Positions 34,548-43,722 of a stretch of 61,446 bases of DNA are shown in pieces. Made by a program: the position numbers and the translations under genes. The notes under the pieces are model-generated. The model saw nothing but the letters and a program-made list of their open reading frames with translations, made no database searches and was not told the origin of the DNA. This DNA is from Mycobacterium nebraskense (lineage in GTDB: Bacteria; Actinomycetota; Actinomycetes; Mycobacteriales; Mycobacteriaceae): assembly GCF_002102255.1 (NCBI RefSeq), contig NZ_LQPH01000103.1, positions 1 through 61,446 on the forward strand, given 5' to 3'. Position 1 is the first letter of the stretch, and each line of letters opens with the position of its first letter.

Positions 34548-35399
34548 ATGGCCCAGGTGCTGGACATCGCGCCGCTGCGCAGCCTTGTCGCCGTCGCCGA
34601 CTGCGGCGGGTTTCATCGCGCCGCCGCCGCGCTGCACCTGAGCCAGTCGGCGGTCAGCCAGCATCTGCGCCGAGTCGAGGCCGTCGTCGGCGAGCCACTG
34701 ATCCAACGCTCCGGCCGCGGCATCGTTTTCACGGAGATGGGCCTGAAGGCGCTGCGGCATGCCCGCACGATATTGGCCGCACACGACACGGCATTGGACG
34801 ACTTGGGCGCCACCGAACCCAGGCTCCTGACCATCGGGGCCACCGAGCACGGTGCGGACGTGATGCTGTCCGGGCTGACCAGGGTGCTGCGGGAGCGGCT
34901 TCCCGATCGCCGGGTGCGTTTTCGGCTTGACCGCAACGTGTCGCTGGCCGACTCGATCGAGCGCGGGCTGGTCGACTTGGCGATCATGCTCGACGGGGCA
35001 GGCCTGGACCGCGCGAATGCGTCCGGGCTGGTTCGGCTGCAATGGATTTCGGCGCGCGCGCTGACCGTGCCTGCGCGGGAACCATTGCCACTGGTGATCT
35101 TCTCGGAGCCGTGCACCTTGCGTGAACCAGCCTTCGCCATCCTTGAAAACCACGGTGTCGCCTATGAGATCGCCGCCGAGTGCGGTGATCTATCCGGACT
35201 GTATGCGGCGGTACGTTCGGGGCTCGGGGTGGCGCTGCTGCCGATGATCGGCAAGCTGCCCGACGGCTTGTGCCCGGCAGAGGGGCTACCTCCTGCCAAT
35301 AACGCATCGGTTCTGGTGCGCGGCCGAGCCGGCATCGACCCAGACTTGCTGAGCACGGTCGACGACGCGGTGCGTGACGTGCTCGCCGCCGCGGACTAA
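34548..35399 (+). CDS. LysR-family transcriptional regulator
   Basis: A 283-residue LysR-type regulator. The winged helix-turn-helix occupies residues 5-65 (LRSLVAVADCGGFHRAAAAL, HLSQSAVSQHLRRVEAVVGE, LIQRSGRGIVFTEMG). The remaining two-lobed effector domain includes LLTIGATEHGADVMLSGL and GLGVALLPMIG. It is divergent from the frameshifted EamA transporter, the classic arrangement in which the LysR protein activates the exporter gene. The effector is not known. Confidence 0.9.
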   Translation: MAQVLDIAPLRSLVAVADCGGFHRAAAALHLSQSAVSQHLRRVEAVVGEPLIQRSGRGIVFTEMGLKALRHARTILAAHDTALDDLGATEPRLLTIGATEHGADVMLSGLTRVLRERLPDRRVRFRLDRNVSLADSIERGLVDLAIMLDGAGLDRANASGLVRLQWISARALTVPAREPLPLVIFSEPCTLREPAFAILENHGVAYEIAAECGDLSGLYAAVRSGLGVALLPMIGKLPDGLCPAEGLPPANNASVLVRGRAGIDPDLLSTVDDAVRDVLAAAD

Positions 35400-35513
35400 T
35401 TGCTGGCGCCGTGCGGTGCCGCCCAGTACCGTCTTTCCTACTCTGTCATGTCATTCAGCCATAAACCCCGCCGGCCACCCCCAGCCAGCGCCCCACGCAG
35501 AGGAGTTGTCGGC

Positions 35514-36341
35514 ATGAGCGATCCCGTCGCCCCGCTAGCCGGCAAAGTCGCCTATGTGACCGGGGCCGCCCGCGGACAGGGCCGCTCACACTGCATCCGG
35601 CTGGCGCGCGCCGGCGCCGACATCGTGGCGATCGATGCCTGCGGACCGGTCGCCGAACACAACGGCTATCCCCCCGCGCTGCCCGAAGACCTGGCCGAGA
35701 CCGTCAACCTGGTCGAGGGCGAGGGCCGTAAGATTTTCGCCGACGAGGTCGACGTCCGCGACTTGGCCGGCCAGCAACGGGTCGTGGCGAACGCGATCGA
35801 ACAGTTCGGCCGGCTCGACATCGTCGTCGCCAACGCCGGCGTGCTGAATTGGGGCCGGCTATGGGAGATTTCGGCCCAGCAATGGCAAGAAACCATCGAC
35901 ACCAACCTCACCGGGCTGTGGAACACCATGAAAGCCGTGGTGCCGCCGATGATCGCGGCCGGCAATGGCGGATCGATCATCAACATCAGCTCCGCGGCCG
36001 GAATCAAAGCCGTCCCGGGCTGCGGCCACTATTGCGCAAGCAAATTCGGAGTCGTCGGCTTGACCAACTCGTTGGCGGTCGAGCTCGGCGAGTTCGGCAT
36101 CCGCGTCAACTCGGTGCACCCCTACGGCACCGACACCCCGATGGGCAACGACCTGTCGATGTACCAGGTCTTCCAGGACCATCCGCACTACATCCACAGC
36201 TTCTCGCCGGGGGCACTACCGACCGAGTCGCTGGCCGCCCCCGACCTGATCTCCGACATTGTGGTCTGGCTTGCCAGCGACGCGTCGTCGTTGGTCACCG
36301 CCGCCCAAATTCCTGCCGACAAAGGCTATTTGAAGATCTGA
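35514..36341 (+). CDS. SDR-family oxidoreductase, mycofactocin-coupled type
   Basis: A 275-residue short-chain dehydrogenase/reductase. The cofactor motif is extended, VTGAARGQGRSHCIRLARAG, and DIVAIDACGPV follows, as in the mycofactocin-associated SDR subfamily (TIGR03971), whose members hold NAD tightly and pass electrons to mycofactocin. The catalytic set is present: NISSAAG (Ser), and YCASK (Tyr, Lys). The ATG at 35514 was picked because GCAGAGGAG precedes it and the family starts there. Alcohol substrate unknown (carveol-dehydrogenase-like). It converges on the GH6 gene. Confidence 0.9.
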   Translation: MSDPVAPLAGKVAYVTGAARGQGRSHCIRLARAGADIVAIDACGPVAEHNGYPPALPEDLAETVNLVEGEGRKIFADEVDVRDLAGQQRVVANAIEQFGRLDIVVANAGVLNWGRLWEISAQQWQETIDTNLTGLWNTMKAVVPPMIAAGNGGSIINISSAAGIKAVPGCGHYCASKFGVVGLTNSLAVELGEFGIRVNSVHPYGTDTPMGNDLSMYQVFQDHPHYIHSFSPGALPTESLAAPDLISDIVVWLASDASSLVTAAQIPADKGYLKI

Positions 36342-36352
36342 GCCTCAACGGC

Positions 36353-37354
36353 CTACTGGCCGCCCTTGTGGGCCAGATCGATGGCGTACTGACTCACGAA
36401 GGTGCCGGCCGCCGGATCACCTTTGCCGCAACTTCCATCGGATTCACCGGGGCGTTTGATCCACAAGTAGGCGTCGGCGTGTGTGCCCGCGGTGGCCGTG
36501 GTGGGCGGGGTGCCCAGTGCCCGGCCGCTGGGGTTGCACCAGTTGAGCCCGGAGTCGGGCGCCGGTCCGGCGCCGTTGCGCGACGTGTCGATCACGTAAT
36601 GGGAACCATTCGTGAGCGCTGAAATCGCCTCGCCATAACCGATTTCGTCCTCGGTAGTGAAGAAGTTCGCAATGTTGACGCTGAAACCCCGCGCGTGGCC
36701 GACGCCGGCCTGGTTGAGCCTGGCGGCCATGTCCTCGGGGCTATGCCAACGCAAGTGACCGGCATCGACGTATACGGCCGCATTCGGGTTCCGGGTCAGC
36801 GTGTCGACGGCGTAGCGGATCAAGTCGTAGCGTTCTTGGCGCTGATCGGCCGACAGACAATCGGCCATGGCGAGCGCGTCGGGTTCGACGACGATCGCGA
36901 CCCGCGAGGCGCCCACGCCGGATGCGATGCCGTCGATCCACCCGCGATAGTCGTCGGCCGATCCCATGCCACCCGCAGCGAAGCTGCCGCAATCCCGGTA
37001 CGGGATTCCATAGATCGCCAGGACCGGGATGGCGCCGGCAGCCTGCGCGTCACCGGTGTACTTTCCGACCGTGCCTGCCGACGAGCCCGGGACGATCCAG
37101 TACGCCTGCGGCGTGTTGGCGATGGCGGTCAGCTCGGGACTCGGTGGATCGGCGCTCTGCGCGGCGCGCATGGCCGCTGAGTTGGGATTGACATAAAACG
37201 GCGCCCCGGCCAACGGGTCCCCGTCGCTGGCCAAGCGCACCGCCGGGGAGGGGCCGACCTGCGCCGGGTCGGCCGAAACACCCATGCAGGCGACGCCCGC
37301 AACAGTCAGGAGGGGAGCAATCCACCGCGCGAGAGCACTCGCAGCTGACGACAT
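36353..37354 (-). CDS. celA1: Secreted GH6 endoglucanase (CelA1-like)
   Basis: A 333-residue glycoside hydrolase of family 6, acting on beta-1,4-glucan (cellulose). An N-terminal signal peptide (hydrophobic residues 8-30, ending near GVSADP) directs export. Catalytic-region aspartates are visible in YGIPYRDCGSF (about residue 121) and VVEPDALAM (about 159). Later blocks DAGHLRWHSPEDMA and DTSRNGAGP are conserved in actinobacterial GH6. No carbohydrate-binding module follows. In M. tuberculosis celA1 (Rv0062) lies four genes from dnaB; here it is on the same side of dnaB with different genes between. ATG at 37354 or the GTG one codon earlier may be the start. Confidence 0.9.
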   Translation of the reverse strand: MSSAASALARWIAPLLTVAGVACMGVSADPAQVGPSPAVRLASDGDPLAGAPFYVNPNSAAMRAAQSADPPSPELTAIANTPQAYWIVPGSSAGTVGKYTGDAQAAGAIPVLAIYGIPYRDCGSFAAGGMGSADDYRGWIDGIASGVGASRVAIVVEPDALAMADCLSADQRQERYDLIRYAVDTLTRNPNAAVYVDAGHLRWHSPEDMAARLNQAGVGHARGFSVNIANFFTTEDEIGYGEAISALTNGSHYVIDTSRNGAGPAPDSGLNWCNPSGRALGTPPTTATAGTHADAYLWIKRPGESDGSCGKGDPAAGTFVSQYAIDLAHKGGQ

Positions 37355-37520
37355 CACTCCAGGAAAACTAGTGCGTCAAGGCATTGAGCGCGAATCCGTG
37401 TCCGTGAAGCGATTCTAGGCTCTCATTTTGGTGGCGGAACCGCGATGCAGCTACCTGTGGGTATGCAGAATTCTCATCAGAACGGCTATTCCCACCTGCC
37501 ACAGGACGTTCGTGATGGTC

Positions 37521-38582
37521 TTAACCAGTGGTGAAAAACCGTTCGGCGTAAATTTGCTCGCGGGGCACACCGGCGGTGGTGAGCGCGGTGTAGGCGGCCT
37601 CGACCATCGGCGGCGGTCCGCACACATAGACATCGGGGCTTTCGTCGAGCATCGCAACATCGGCCGCTGCGAGATCGACCGGGTTGCCCATGGCCCCTGT
37701 CCACCGAGGATCCGGTTGCCAGACTGCGGTGTCGGCCCGAAAGTCGGGTATCGACCCGGCAAGTTCGGCTAGCTCGTCCTGGGCGAAAACTTCGGTGTAA
37801 CGGGTGAGACCGAAGAACAGACGTGCCTGCTGCGGATCGCCCCATTCGGCCATCCGGCGCAACATCGACAGCAGAGGCGACAATCCAGTGCCCCCTGCCA
37901 GGAACCAGCGGGGCCGCAGGCCGTTTTCGGCCAGGGTGAACGATCCCTGCGCGCCAGAGACGGTGAGCACGTCACCGACGGCTGCTTTCTCAGTTAGGTA
38001 CTGCGACATCAGGCCGCCGGGCAGCAGTCGGATATAGAACTCAAGCTCTCCGTCCCAGTTGGCGACGTTCGCCGGTGAGTAAGCGCGTCGCGAGTCGGTG
38101 CCCGGGACGGTGATTCGAACGAACTGGCCCGAGTCGAAGTCTGCGGGCTTTGAGCCGTCGAGATCGACCTTCAGGTGCATCACTTCGTCGGCGACCAGCT
38201 TCAAGCCGGTGATCCGGGCCTGCTGTTGTGTCGGGGGCGCGGTGACGACCTGGCTACGGTCATAGGGCAGCTCGACGCGGCAGTCGGTGCGGGGAACGCT
38301 GCAGCACAACAGGATTCCACCCTGACTCTCGGGCACTTCGATGACATCCGGGTCGTGCTTGCCCATGTCCACCTGCCCGCCGGAGAGCACGGCCGAACAT
38401 GCTCCGCACCCCCCGGTCTGGCAGGTTGACTTCAGCACCATCCCCGCCTGCTCTGCGGCGGCGAGCACAGTGGTTTGCGAATCGCACGAGATCGTCGACT
38501 CCTGGCCATCATTGGTGACCAGAACGACGTCGTAGCCCGACAGATCGGCGTCAACGGGTACCGCGATGGTCTCGGTCATCAT
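37521..38582 (-). CDS. Hcr-like NADH:Hcp oxidoreductase (ferredoxin-FAD/NAD fusion)
   Basis: A 353-residue electron-transfer protein predicted to reduce the hybrid cluster protein. It has an N-terminal plant-type [2Fe-2S] domain (cysteines in [14 protein letters not shown] and LLCCSVP), then a ferredoxin-reductase module with FAD motif [12 protein letters not shown] motif [16 protein letters not shown], and the C-terminal [14 protein letters not shown]. The domain order (ferredoxin first) differs from E. coli Hcr, where the 2Fe-2S domain is last. Its ATG at 38582 overlaps the hcp stop as ATGA, so translation is coupled. Confidence 0.88.
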   Translation of the reverse strand: MMTETIAVPVDADLSGYDVVLVTNDGQESTISCDSQTTVLAAAEQAGMVLKSTCQTGGCGACSAVLSGGQVDMGKHDPDVIEVPESQGGILLCCSVPRTDCRVELPYDRSQVVTAPPTQQQARITGLKLVADEVMHLKVDLDGSKPADFDSGQFVRITVPGTDSRRAYSPANVANWDGELEFYIRLLPGGLMSQYLTEKAAVGDVLTVSGAQGSFTLAENGLRPRWFLAGGTGLSPLLSMLRRMAEWGDPQQARLFFGLTRYTEVFAQDELAELAGSIPDFRADTAVWQPDPRWTGAMGNPVDLAAADVAMLDESPDVYVCGPPPMVEAAYTALTTAGVPREQIYAERFFTTG

Positions 38583-40261
38583 GCGCCTGCCATCGCATCG
38601 GCCAGATCCTGTTCGGGATCGCCGATCGGTTTGAGCGCGAACTGCTCGACAAGGATGTCGACCACCGCGGGGCTGAGGAATGCCGGCAGCGTCGGCCCGA
38701 GGCGAATGTTGCGGATTCCCAATGACAGCAGGGTCAGTAGCACCGCGGCGGCCTTCTGCTCGAACCATGAGACGAACAGGCTCAGCGGCAGGTCGTTGAC
38801 CCCGCAGTCGAATGCGTTCGCCAGCGCCAACGCGATCTGCACCGCCGAGTAGCTGTCATTGCACTGGCCGACGTCGAGCAACCGGGGAATACCGCCGATG
38901 TCGCCGAACTCATGGGTGTTGAAGCGAAACTTGTTGCAACCGAGGGTGAGCAGCACCGTGTCCTCGGGTGCACGGTCGGCGACGTCGGCGTAATAGCTGC
39001 GGCCCGGGGCGGCGCCATCGCACCCCCCGATGAGCAGGAAGCGTTTGATCGCACCGTCTTTGACGGCCCGGATGACGGTGTCGGCGACCGACAACACCGC
39101 CTCGCGTCCGAATCCGGTTGTGATGGTTTCCGACGGCACCTCGGTGGTGAATCCGGGCAAGGACTGCGCGGCCCTGATGACCAGGGAGAGGTCGGAAGTG
39201 TCGAGGTGACGTATTCCCGGCCATCCCACCGGCCCGGTGGTGAAGATCCGGTTGCGGTAGGCCGGCCGCGGCTCGATCAGGCAGTTGGAGGTCATCACGA
39301 TCGGCCCGGGGAAGGCGGCGAAGTCGCGCTGCTGATCCTGCCAGGCCCCGCCGTAGTTGCCGGCGAGGTGGCTGTAGTCGTGCAGTTTGGGATAACCGTG
39401 GGCAGGCAGCATTTCGCCATGGGTGTAGACATTGATCCCGGTGCCCTTGGTCGCCTCCAGGATCTTCTGCAGGTCGTGCAAGTCGTGACCTGATACCAGG
39501 ATGGCCTTGCCGACGACAGGAGTGATCCGCACCGGCGTGGGTACGGGGCTACCGAAGCTGCCGGTGTTGGCCGCGTCGAGCATCTCCATCACTTTGAGGT
39601 TTACCGAGCCCAGCTCAAGCGCGTGGGCAAGGAGAGCCTGGGGGTCGGTCGGCGCGTCGGCCAGGAATGCCAGTGCGGACTCGATGCCGGCGTCGGTCGC
39701 CTCGGTGCGGTAGCCAAGGGCGTGGGCGTGGTGCGCGTACGCGCAGACACCTTTCAGGCCATACAGATTGAGGTTTCGCAGGCCTACCACATCTGGGCCG
39801 AGGGTGTCGAGATCGGCGTCCACCCCGACGGCGGCGGCCTGGGCGACCACCTCCGCGATGGTCGTGGCCGGCACGAACTGTGCTGGACCGGAGAAGGTTT
39901 CGGGCTCCGCGCCGGTAGCTCGGGCGGCGTTCTCATAGGCGTGCTTCGCCAGCTCGCGCATGTCGACCGCCGCGGAGATCAATGCCATGAACCGGGTGGG
40001 GTTGAAGTTGACGTTGGTCAGTGTGGTGAACAGGTCGAAACTGGCGTGCGCGGCGAATCGCGGGTCGGCGGCTCCGAGCCGGCGGGCCTCCCGCGCGTAC
40101 TGTCCGATGCCGAGATTGATGTGAACCAGCACATCCTGCAGCGCCGCGGTGGTGGCATCCTTGCCGCAATTCCCCTTCGTGCTTGCGCAACCGAAGGCCA
40201 GCAGATTGGGGCGGTCAGATGAATCGGTGCGGTCGGTCTGTTCGCACTGATAGCAGAACAT
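38579..40261 (-). CDS. hcp: Hydroxylamine reductase / hybrid cluster protein
   Basis: A 560-residue hybrid cluster protein, an NO reductase and hydroxylamine reductase of nitrosative-stress defence. The N-terminal cluster cysteines are C3, C6, C25 and C32 ([19 protein letters not shown]), giving C-x2-C-x18-C-x6-C, about seven residues more than in E. coli Hcp. Hybrid-cluster ligands are seen in [34 protein letters not shown] and [17 protein letters not shown]. The start follows GGAGGAGA. An FNR-type box and a well-placed -10 lie upstream, and hcr is coupled behind it. Confidence 0.93.
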   Translation of the reverse strand: MFCYQCEQTDRTDSSDRPNLLAFGCASTKGNCGKDATTAALQDVLVHINLGIGQYAREARRLGAADPRFAAHASFDLFTTLTNVNFNPTRFMALISAAVDMRELAKHAYENAARATGAEPETFSGPAQFVPATTIAEVVAQAAAVGVDADLDTLGPDVVGLRNLNLYGLKGVCAYAHHAHALGYRTEATDAGIESALAFLADAPTDPQALLAHALELGSVNLKVMEMLDAANTGSFGSPVPTPVRITPVVGKAILVSGHDLHDLQKILEATKGTGINVYTHGEMLPAHGYPKLHDYSHLAGNYGGAWQDQQRDFAAFPGPIVMTSNCLIEPRPAYRNRIFTTGPVGWPGIRHLDTSDLSLVIRAAQSLPGFTTEVPSETITTGFGREAVLSVADTVIRAVKDGAIKRFLLIGGCDGAAPGRSYYADVADRAPEDTVLLTLGCNKFRFNTHEFGDIGGIPRLLDVGQCNDSYSAVQIALALANAFDCGVNDLPLSLFVSWFEQKAAAVLLTLLSLGIRNIRLGPTLPAFLSPAVVDILVEQFALKPIGDPEQDLADAMAGA

Positions 40262-40300
40262 CGGGGTCTCCTCCGGCGGCGATGGGCGATTGACGAATCC

Positions 40301-40342
40301 ACGCTATGAACCGCCGGAAGCGGTGGGTTTGACCTAGATCAA
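40301..40342 (-). promoter_or_regulatory. FNR/DNR-type box and -10 element of the hcp promoter
   Basis: TTGATCTAGGTCAA (minus strand, 40329-40342) differs from the FNR consensus TTGAT-N4-ATCAA by one base. A TANNNT-type -10, TAGCGT, lies at 40301-40306, and counting to a start six to seven bases downstream puts the box centre at about -41.5, the class-II activator position. It is 68 bases before the hcp ATG. Confidence 0.72.
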
Positions 40343-40361
40343 GTCAGGCCTGTGGGGGTGG

Positions 40362-41105
40362 TCACAGAATCGAAACGCTCTGGGCATACGCATCCAACGC
40401 CGCGACATCCGGGATCTGCACGACTGCGCCGTCCGCCTGGATCAGGCCCTTATCGGTAAGGGCGCGCATGGCGCGGGAGAAGGTCTCCGGCGTCATACCC
40501 AACCGTGACGCCAGCACCTGCTTGAGGGCGGGTAGCTCGATGCTGGCCGAGGGTGCGTCGGGGCCCGCATCGTTTTCGAGAGCACCGGCTCCCCCACCCA
40601 CGCTGTAGGTTCCCGCGCCCACCGCCCCGAGAATGTAGGCCACGATCCGCTGTGTCGCGGATTGAAGCGACAGCATGGCAATGTCCTGAATCTTGCTTTG
40701 CAGCCGTCGCGCCATCGACGCCAGCATGATCCGCGCCATGGCTGGCTCTTCGTCGAGGACCCGGTCGACCGCGGCGGCGGGGACGAACACCAGATGCGCG
40801 TCGACCAACGCGGTGGCATCCACCGGATAGGGCTCGTGGACGAACATCACGGCATGGCCGAAAGCGCCTCCCGGCCTGATGATTTCCACCACCTTGACCA
40901 CGCCTTCCGAATTGGAAACGGAAAGCTGCACGAGGCCGTCGCGCACCATATAGAACCCGGTCGAGGGTGTTCCTTTACGGAACAGCACCTGGCCCGCGGG
41001 CAGGAAGATCGCGCGGCTCTGTGTGGCCAGGAAGTCCACATGCTTGCTGTCCAGCCCGTCGAACATCGGGGCGGACGCAATAGCCAGCCGCAACTCGGCA
41101 CTCAT
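40362..41105 (-). CDS. Crp/Fnr-family transcriptional regulator
   Basis: A 247-residue regulator with an N-terminal cyclic-nucleotide-binding-like barrel (ATQSRAIFLPAGQVLFRKG, IRPGGAFGHAVMF) and a C-terminal HTH. The recognition helix reads MTPETFSRAMRALTDKG, keeping the E-xx-SR residues that in FNR read TTGAT sites. It lacks the N-terminal cysteines of FNR, so it is not a 4Fe-4S sensor; a DNR/NnrR-like NO response is the better guess. The stop lies 19 bases before the FNR-type box of hcp, on the same strand, so it probably activates hcp-hcr. Confidence 0.88.
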   Translation of the reverse strand: MSAELRLAIASAPMFDGLDSKHVDFLATQSRAIFLPAGQVLFRKGTPSTGFYMVRDGLVQLSVSNSEGVVKVVEIIRPGGAFGHAVMFVHEPYPVDATALVDAHLVFVPAAAVDRVLDEEPAMARIMLASMARRLQSKIQDIAMLSLQSATQRIVAYILGAVGAGTYSVGGGAGALENDAGPDAPSASIELPALKQVLASRLGMTPETFSRAMRALTDKGLIQADGAVVQIPDVAALDAYAQSVSIL

Positions 41106-41831
41106 CGAATCTCGCCTCGGCTTCGGCAGGTGGACATCACTGCCTCAGCATGCACTCTGCTGGTCACCTCGGTGGTTTCCTTTCCGATTTTGTGGCCGGA
41201 CTCGCCGACAGCGACGAAGGTTCAGGCGTGGCTAGCACCATTGCCAATCTCGACGGCCTAACTCGCTTGACGCTCCCGGCGGTGTTAGTCCGAGAATTCA
41301 TCAATAGTGGGCCGATGCCTATCTGTGAGCTGTTGGATCGCAGACGAATTCCTTGGAGCGCGGCCGAACCTCGCCTTCTTCTTCATGCCTGGACAGGCGA
41401 TTACTGCGACGCCGAAGCCTGCCTGCTGGCCAGGCACGTGAATATAGTCCAAGGTCCCCACCTCGATGTGGCGCTCGCTACCGTATCCGCATCCCCGTGT
41501 GCCCGCCGACACGACCTCAGGCGCAGCCCTAGCGGAAGGGTGCGAGTCAACAGTCACAAACTACCAAGACCTCTGATACACAACGCATTTCGGGTGTGCG
41601 ACGGGAATAGACGGGAAGCGGGTGGTTAGAGGCAAAGTGACGCCTGATGCCTAGGCCCACAATCCAGCATTCCCATCTTGAATCGGGTCTATATCAGGAC
41701 CTAAAATCACCGTGCCATGCTCGAGGGATCCCGACTCGCGAAGGTTCTCCCAATCGCCGGCAATGCACCGCTATTAGATCGAGATCACGGGTACCGAAAA
41801 GGCCAACTTTTGCGGCGGACACGGAGGGAAT
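41106..41831. other. 726-base region without a recognisable gene
   Basis: Several open frames exist (longest 41150-41629 on the plus strand) but none has a ribosome-binding site, a family motif, or the usual third-position GC bias. The right third is A/T-rich for this genome and includes the promoter-like TTGAAT/TAAAAT pair. The stretch is likely noncoding or the eroded edge of an inserted block carrying the amidohydrolase genes. Confidence 0.55.
41678..41707 (+). promoter_or_regulatory. Candidate promoter for the amidohydrolase unit
   Basis: TTGAAT and TAAAAT hexamers are spaced by 18 bases in an A/T-rich patch. A start near 41714 would give a leader of about 118 bases before the first gene of the unit. 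Confidence 0.4.
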
Positions 41832-42293
41832 ATGCGTATTCCGACCAGCGAGTTCATCTGGCAAGGGCGACTGCATCTCGGCGATGAACCAGGAGTCTTC
41901 GGCGATGCAACCTACGTGGGCTTAGCGGTCGAACTGCCGCTGACCCTGACCAAGACCGCTTCCATAAGCACCGCAGACCTAACCATTCGCGCCGAGAATG
42001 TTCAGGTCATACCACCGTATCCAGGCCACGTCGTCACGGTCGTGTCGTACGAGGACGGTCAGGCCAAGGTGGTCGGCAATGCCCAGATCGGGGCCCAACC
42101 AGATAACCAGCCCGGCGTCGACACTAAGGTTGCCCTCGACTTGTCGACTGTCCCCTTCCCGGCGTTCGTGGGAGTCCGCATCCACGTCGACACTACCGTC
42201 CCGCCTGGCCTGTACGATGACTTCGTCATTGCCGGTCTGCGGCTAAATTCCTCGGACAACTCGGTCATCGGGCAACTGGGATTTCGCAGCTGA
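41832..42293 (+). CDS. Hypothetical protein, beta-rich, 153 residues
   Basis: No family is recognised. The product has no signal peptide or membrane segment, is rich in Val, Thr, Ile and Asp, and has the look of a beta-sandwich: alternating strands such as YVGLAVELPLTLTKTASIS, DLTIRAENVQVIPPYPGHVV and TKVALDLSTVPFPAFVGVRI. GGAGGGAAT before the ATG at 41832 is a strong binding site. Only 15 bases separate its stop from the amidohydrolase start, so the two are an operon, and it may be a partner or accessory subunit. Codon choice looks less GC-biased than in the neighbouring core genes, suggesting acquisition. Confidence 0.7.
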   Translation: MRIPTSEFIWQGRLHLGDEPGVFGDATYVGLAVELPLTLTKTASISTADLTIRAENVQVIPPYPGHVVTVVSYEDGQAKVVGNAQIGAQPDNQPGVDTKVALDLSTVPFPAFVGVRIHVDTTVPPGLYDDFVIAGLRLNSSDNSVIGQLGFRS

Positions 42294-42308
42294 CGATCAG
42301 AGGCTGCC

Positions 42309-43655
42309 GTGGATTCGGGATGGGATGCATACGTTGAGGGAGTGCCGTCCGGCATAGCGCCGAGCCAGCCCCCGGTGTTCAAGACACTCCCACCAACTTC
42401 CTCACCTTGGGCCCTTCACGGAACCGTGTTCGGGCCGCAGGGATGGGCCGACAATTACCTCACTATCGAGGGCGGCTCGGTCGCTGCCATATCCAGCGCT
42501 CGACCCACCGACATTCCCGTGGTCGAGACGGAGCGCAGCCTCGTACTTCCCGGCCTCATCGACCTACACGGCCATCCGGAATACAACATCTTCCAGGCGT
42601 GGGAACCGCCCAAAACCTACCTAAACCGCTACGTGTGGCGACGCGAGGAACCGGCGTATCAGATCCTGGTGGCCGGCCCCATGAGCTACCTCGATAAGGT
42701 CGCCAAGCTACGGCCATTGTGCGCCCGGTACGCCGAAATGCGGGCGCTCGTTGGTGGGGTTACGGCGATTCAGGGTGCGAGCGCTTCGTATCCAGATCCC
42801 AGCGAGGCGCTGGTACGGAATGTCGACCTTCCAATTTTCGGTCGACATAAGGCCCGCTCCTTCGTCGACTTGCCCTGTGAAGCCCAGGCCACCGACCTTC
42901 GAGCAGAAATCGACAGCGGCAAGGTGGATCGGGTCTACATTCACCTCGCCGAGGGGGTCGACCAAGCGTCGAGCGATGAGTTCGAACGCCTATGCGCGCT
43001 CAACTTGCTGGGCAAGTGGACCGTGGTGATCCACGGCACAGGACTGAAGTCTGAGCAGCTCGGAGCCTTGCGGGATGCCGGAGCGCAACTCGTATGGTCC
43101 CCCCAGTCGAACATCCGGCTGTATGGCGCCACCACTCAGGCTGCAGAGGCGATCTCGTTGGAGATCGATGTCGGGCTTGGCGCTGACTGGCTTCCATCTG
43201 GTTCGCGCAGCTTGCTGGATGAAGTCAAAGTCGCACGCCGCGTCCTGCACGCACAGGGCCTAAATGTCGACCCCCGAAAATTGGTGGAGATGGTGACCAG
43301 CACCGCCGCACGCATAGCGGGGCTGGACGAACTCGGCATCTTGAAACCGGGAGCACCAGCCGACGTTTGCGTCCTGGAACGTCGCCACTCCGACCCAGAC
43401 GAGTCCTTCCTAGCCAGCGACCCATCGGCCGTCGCGCTCGTCGCGATCGGCGGTGACGTAGCGTACGCACGATCCGCATGGTGGGACACACTCTTCGACA
43501 CCAAGGCCCCTGAGTCGGTAACTGCCTGGGGAACCGAGATGCAACTCGACACTGGCTTTCGCGCGACGCCATTGTCACCTGCAGCGCCTCCCTTGTCGGA
43601 GGTGCGAAAGTTACTTTTGGCGGCCTTCCTCGGGACTGGGCCGATCTTCGCCTGA
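42309..43655 (+). CDS. Zinc-dependent amidohydrolase (ATZ/TRZ deaminase-like)
   Basis: A 448-residue metal-dependent hydrolase. The motifs are in order: LPGLIDLHGHPEYN (HxH metal pair), YIHLAEGVDQAS (His ligand with the catalytic Glu of HLAE), VVIHGTGLKSEQL (His), SPQSNIRLYG, and the metal Asp in GLGADWLPSGSRSLLDEVK. This set matches the chlorohydrolase/deaminase branch (TrzA, SsnA, guanine deaminase-like). The first ~35 residues are an extra N-terminal segment. GTG at 42309 has AGAGG upstream. The substrate is unknown; a purine- or triazine-like ring is a family-level guess. Encoded directly after a beta-rich unknown protein. Confidence 0.82.
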   Translation: MDSGWDAYVEGVPSGIAPSQPPVFKTLPPTSSPWALHGTVFGPQGWADNYLTIEGGSVAAISSARPTDIPVVETERSLVLPGLIDLHGHPEYNIFQAWEPPKTYLNRYVWRREEPAYQILVAGPMSYLDKVAKLRPLCARYAEMRALVGGVTAIQGASASYPDPSEALVRNVDLPIFGRHKARSFVDLPCEAQATDLRAEIDSGKVDRVYIHLAEGVDQASSDEFERLCALNLLGKWTVVIHGTGLKSEQLGALRDAGAQLVWSPQSNIRLYGATTQAAEAISLEIDVGLGADWLPSGSRSLLDEVKVARRVLHAQGLNVDPRKLVEMVTSTAARIAGLDELGILKPGAPADVCVLERRHSDPDESFLASDPSAVALVAIGGDVAYARSAWWDTLFDTKAPESVTAWGTEMQLDTGFRATPLSPAAPPLSEVRKLLLAAFLGTGPIFA

Positions 43656-43668
43656 GTCTCGGACCCTA

Positions 43669-43687
43669 GGGAACTCACCGAGTTCCT
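43669..43687. terminator. Hairpin between convergent amidohydrolase and dnaB genes
   Basis: GGAACTC and GAGTTCC form a perfect seven-base stem with a three-base loop, extended by a G-T pair, midway between the two stop codons. No T-tract is present; as a symmetric structure it could stop transcription from both sides. Confidence 0.6.
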
Positions 43688-43722
43688 CGCTTGCTGAATC
43701 TCGGCAAACGCAGCAGGGTTCG

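Noticed and set aside
41150..41629. Plus-strand open frame of 159 codons upstream of the amidohydrolase unit
   Set aside because: No binding site, no recognisable domain and no typical codon bias; treated as part of a gene-free stretch.
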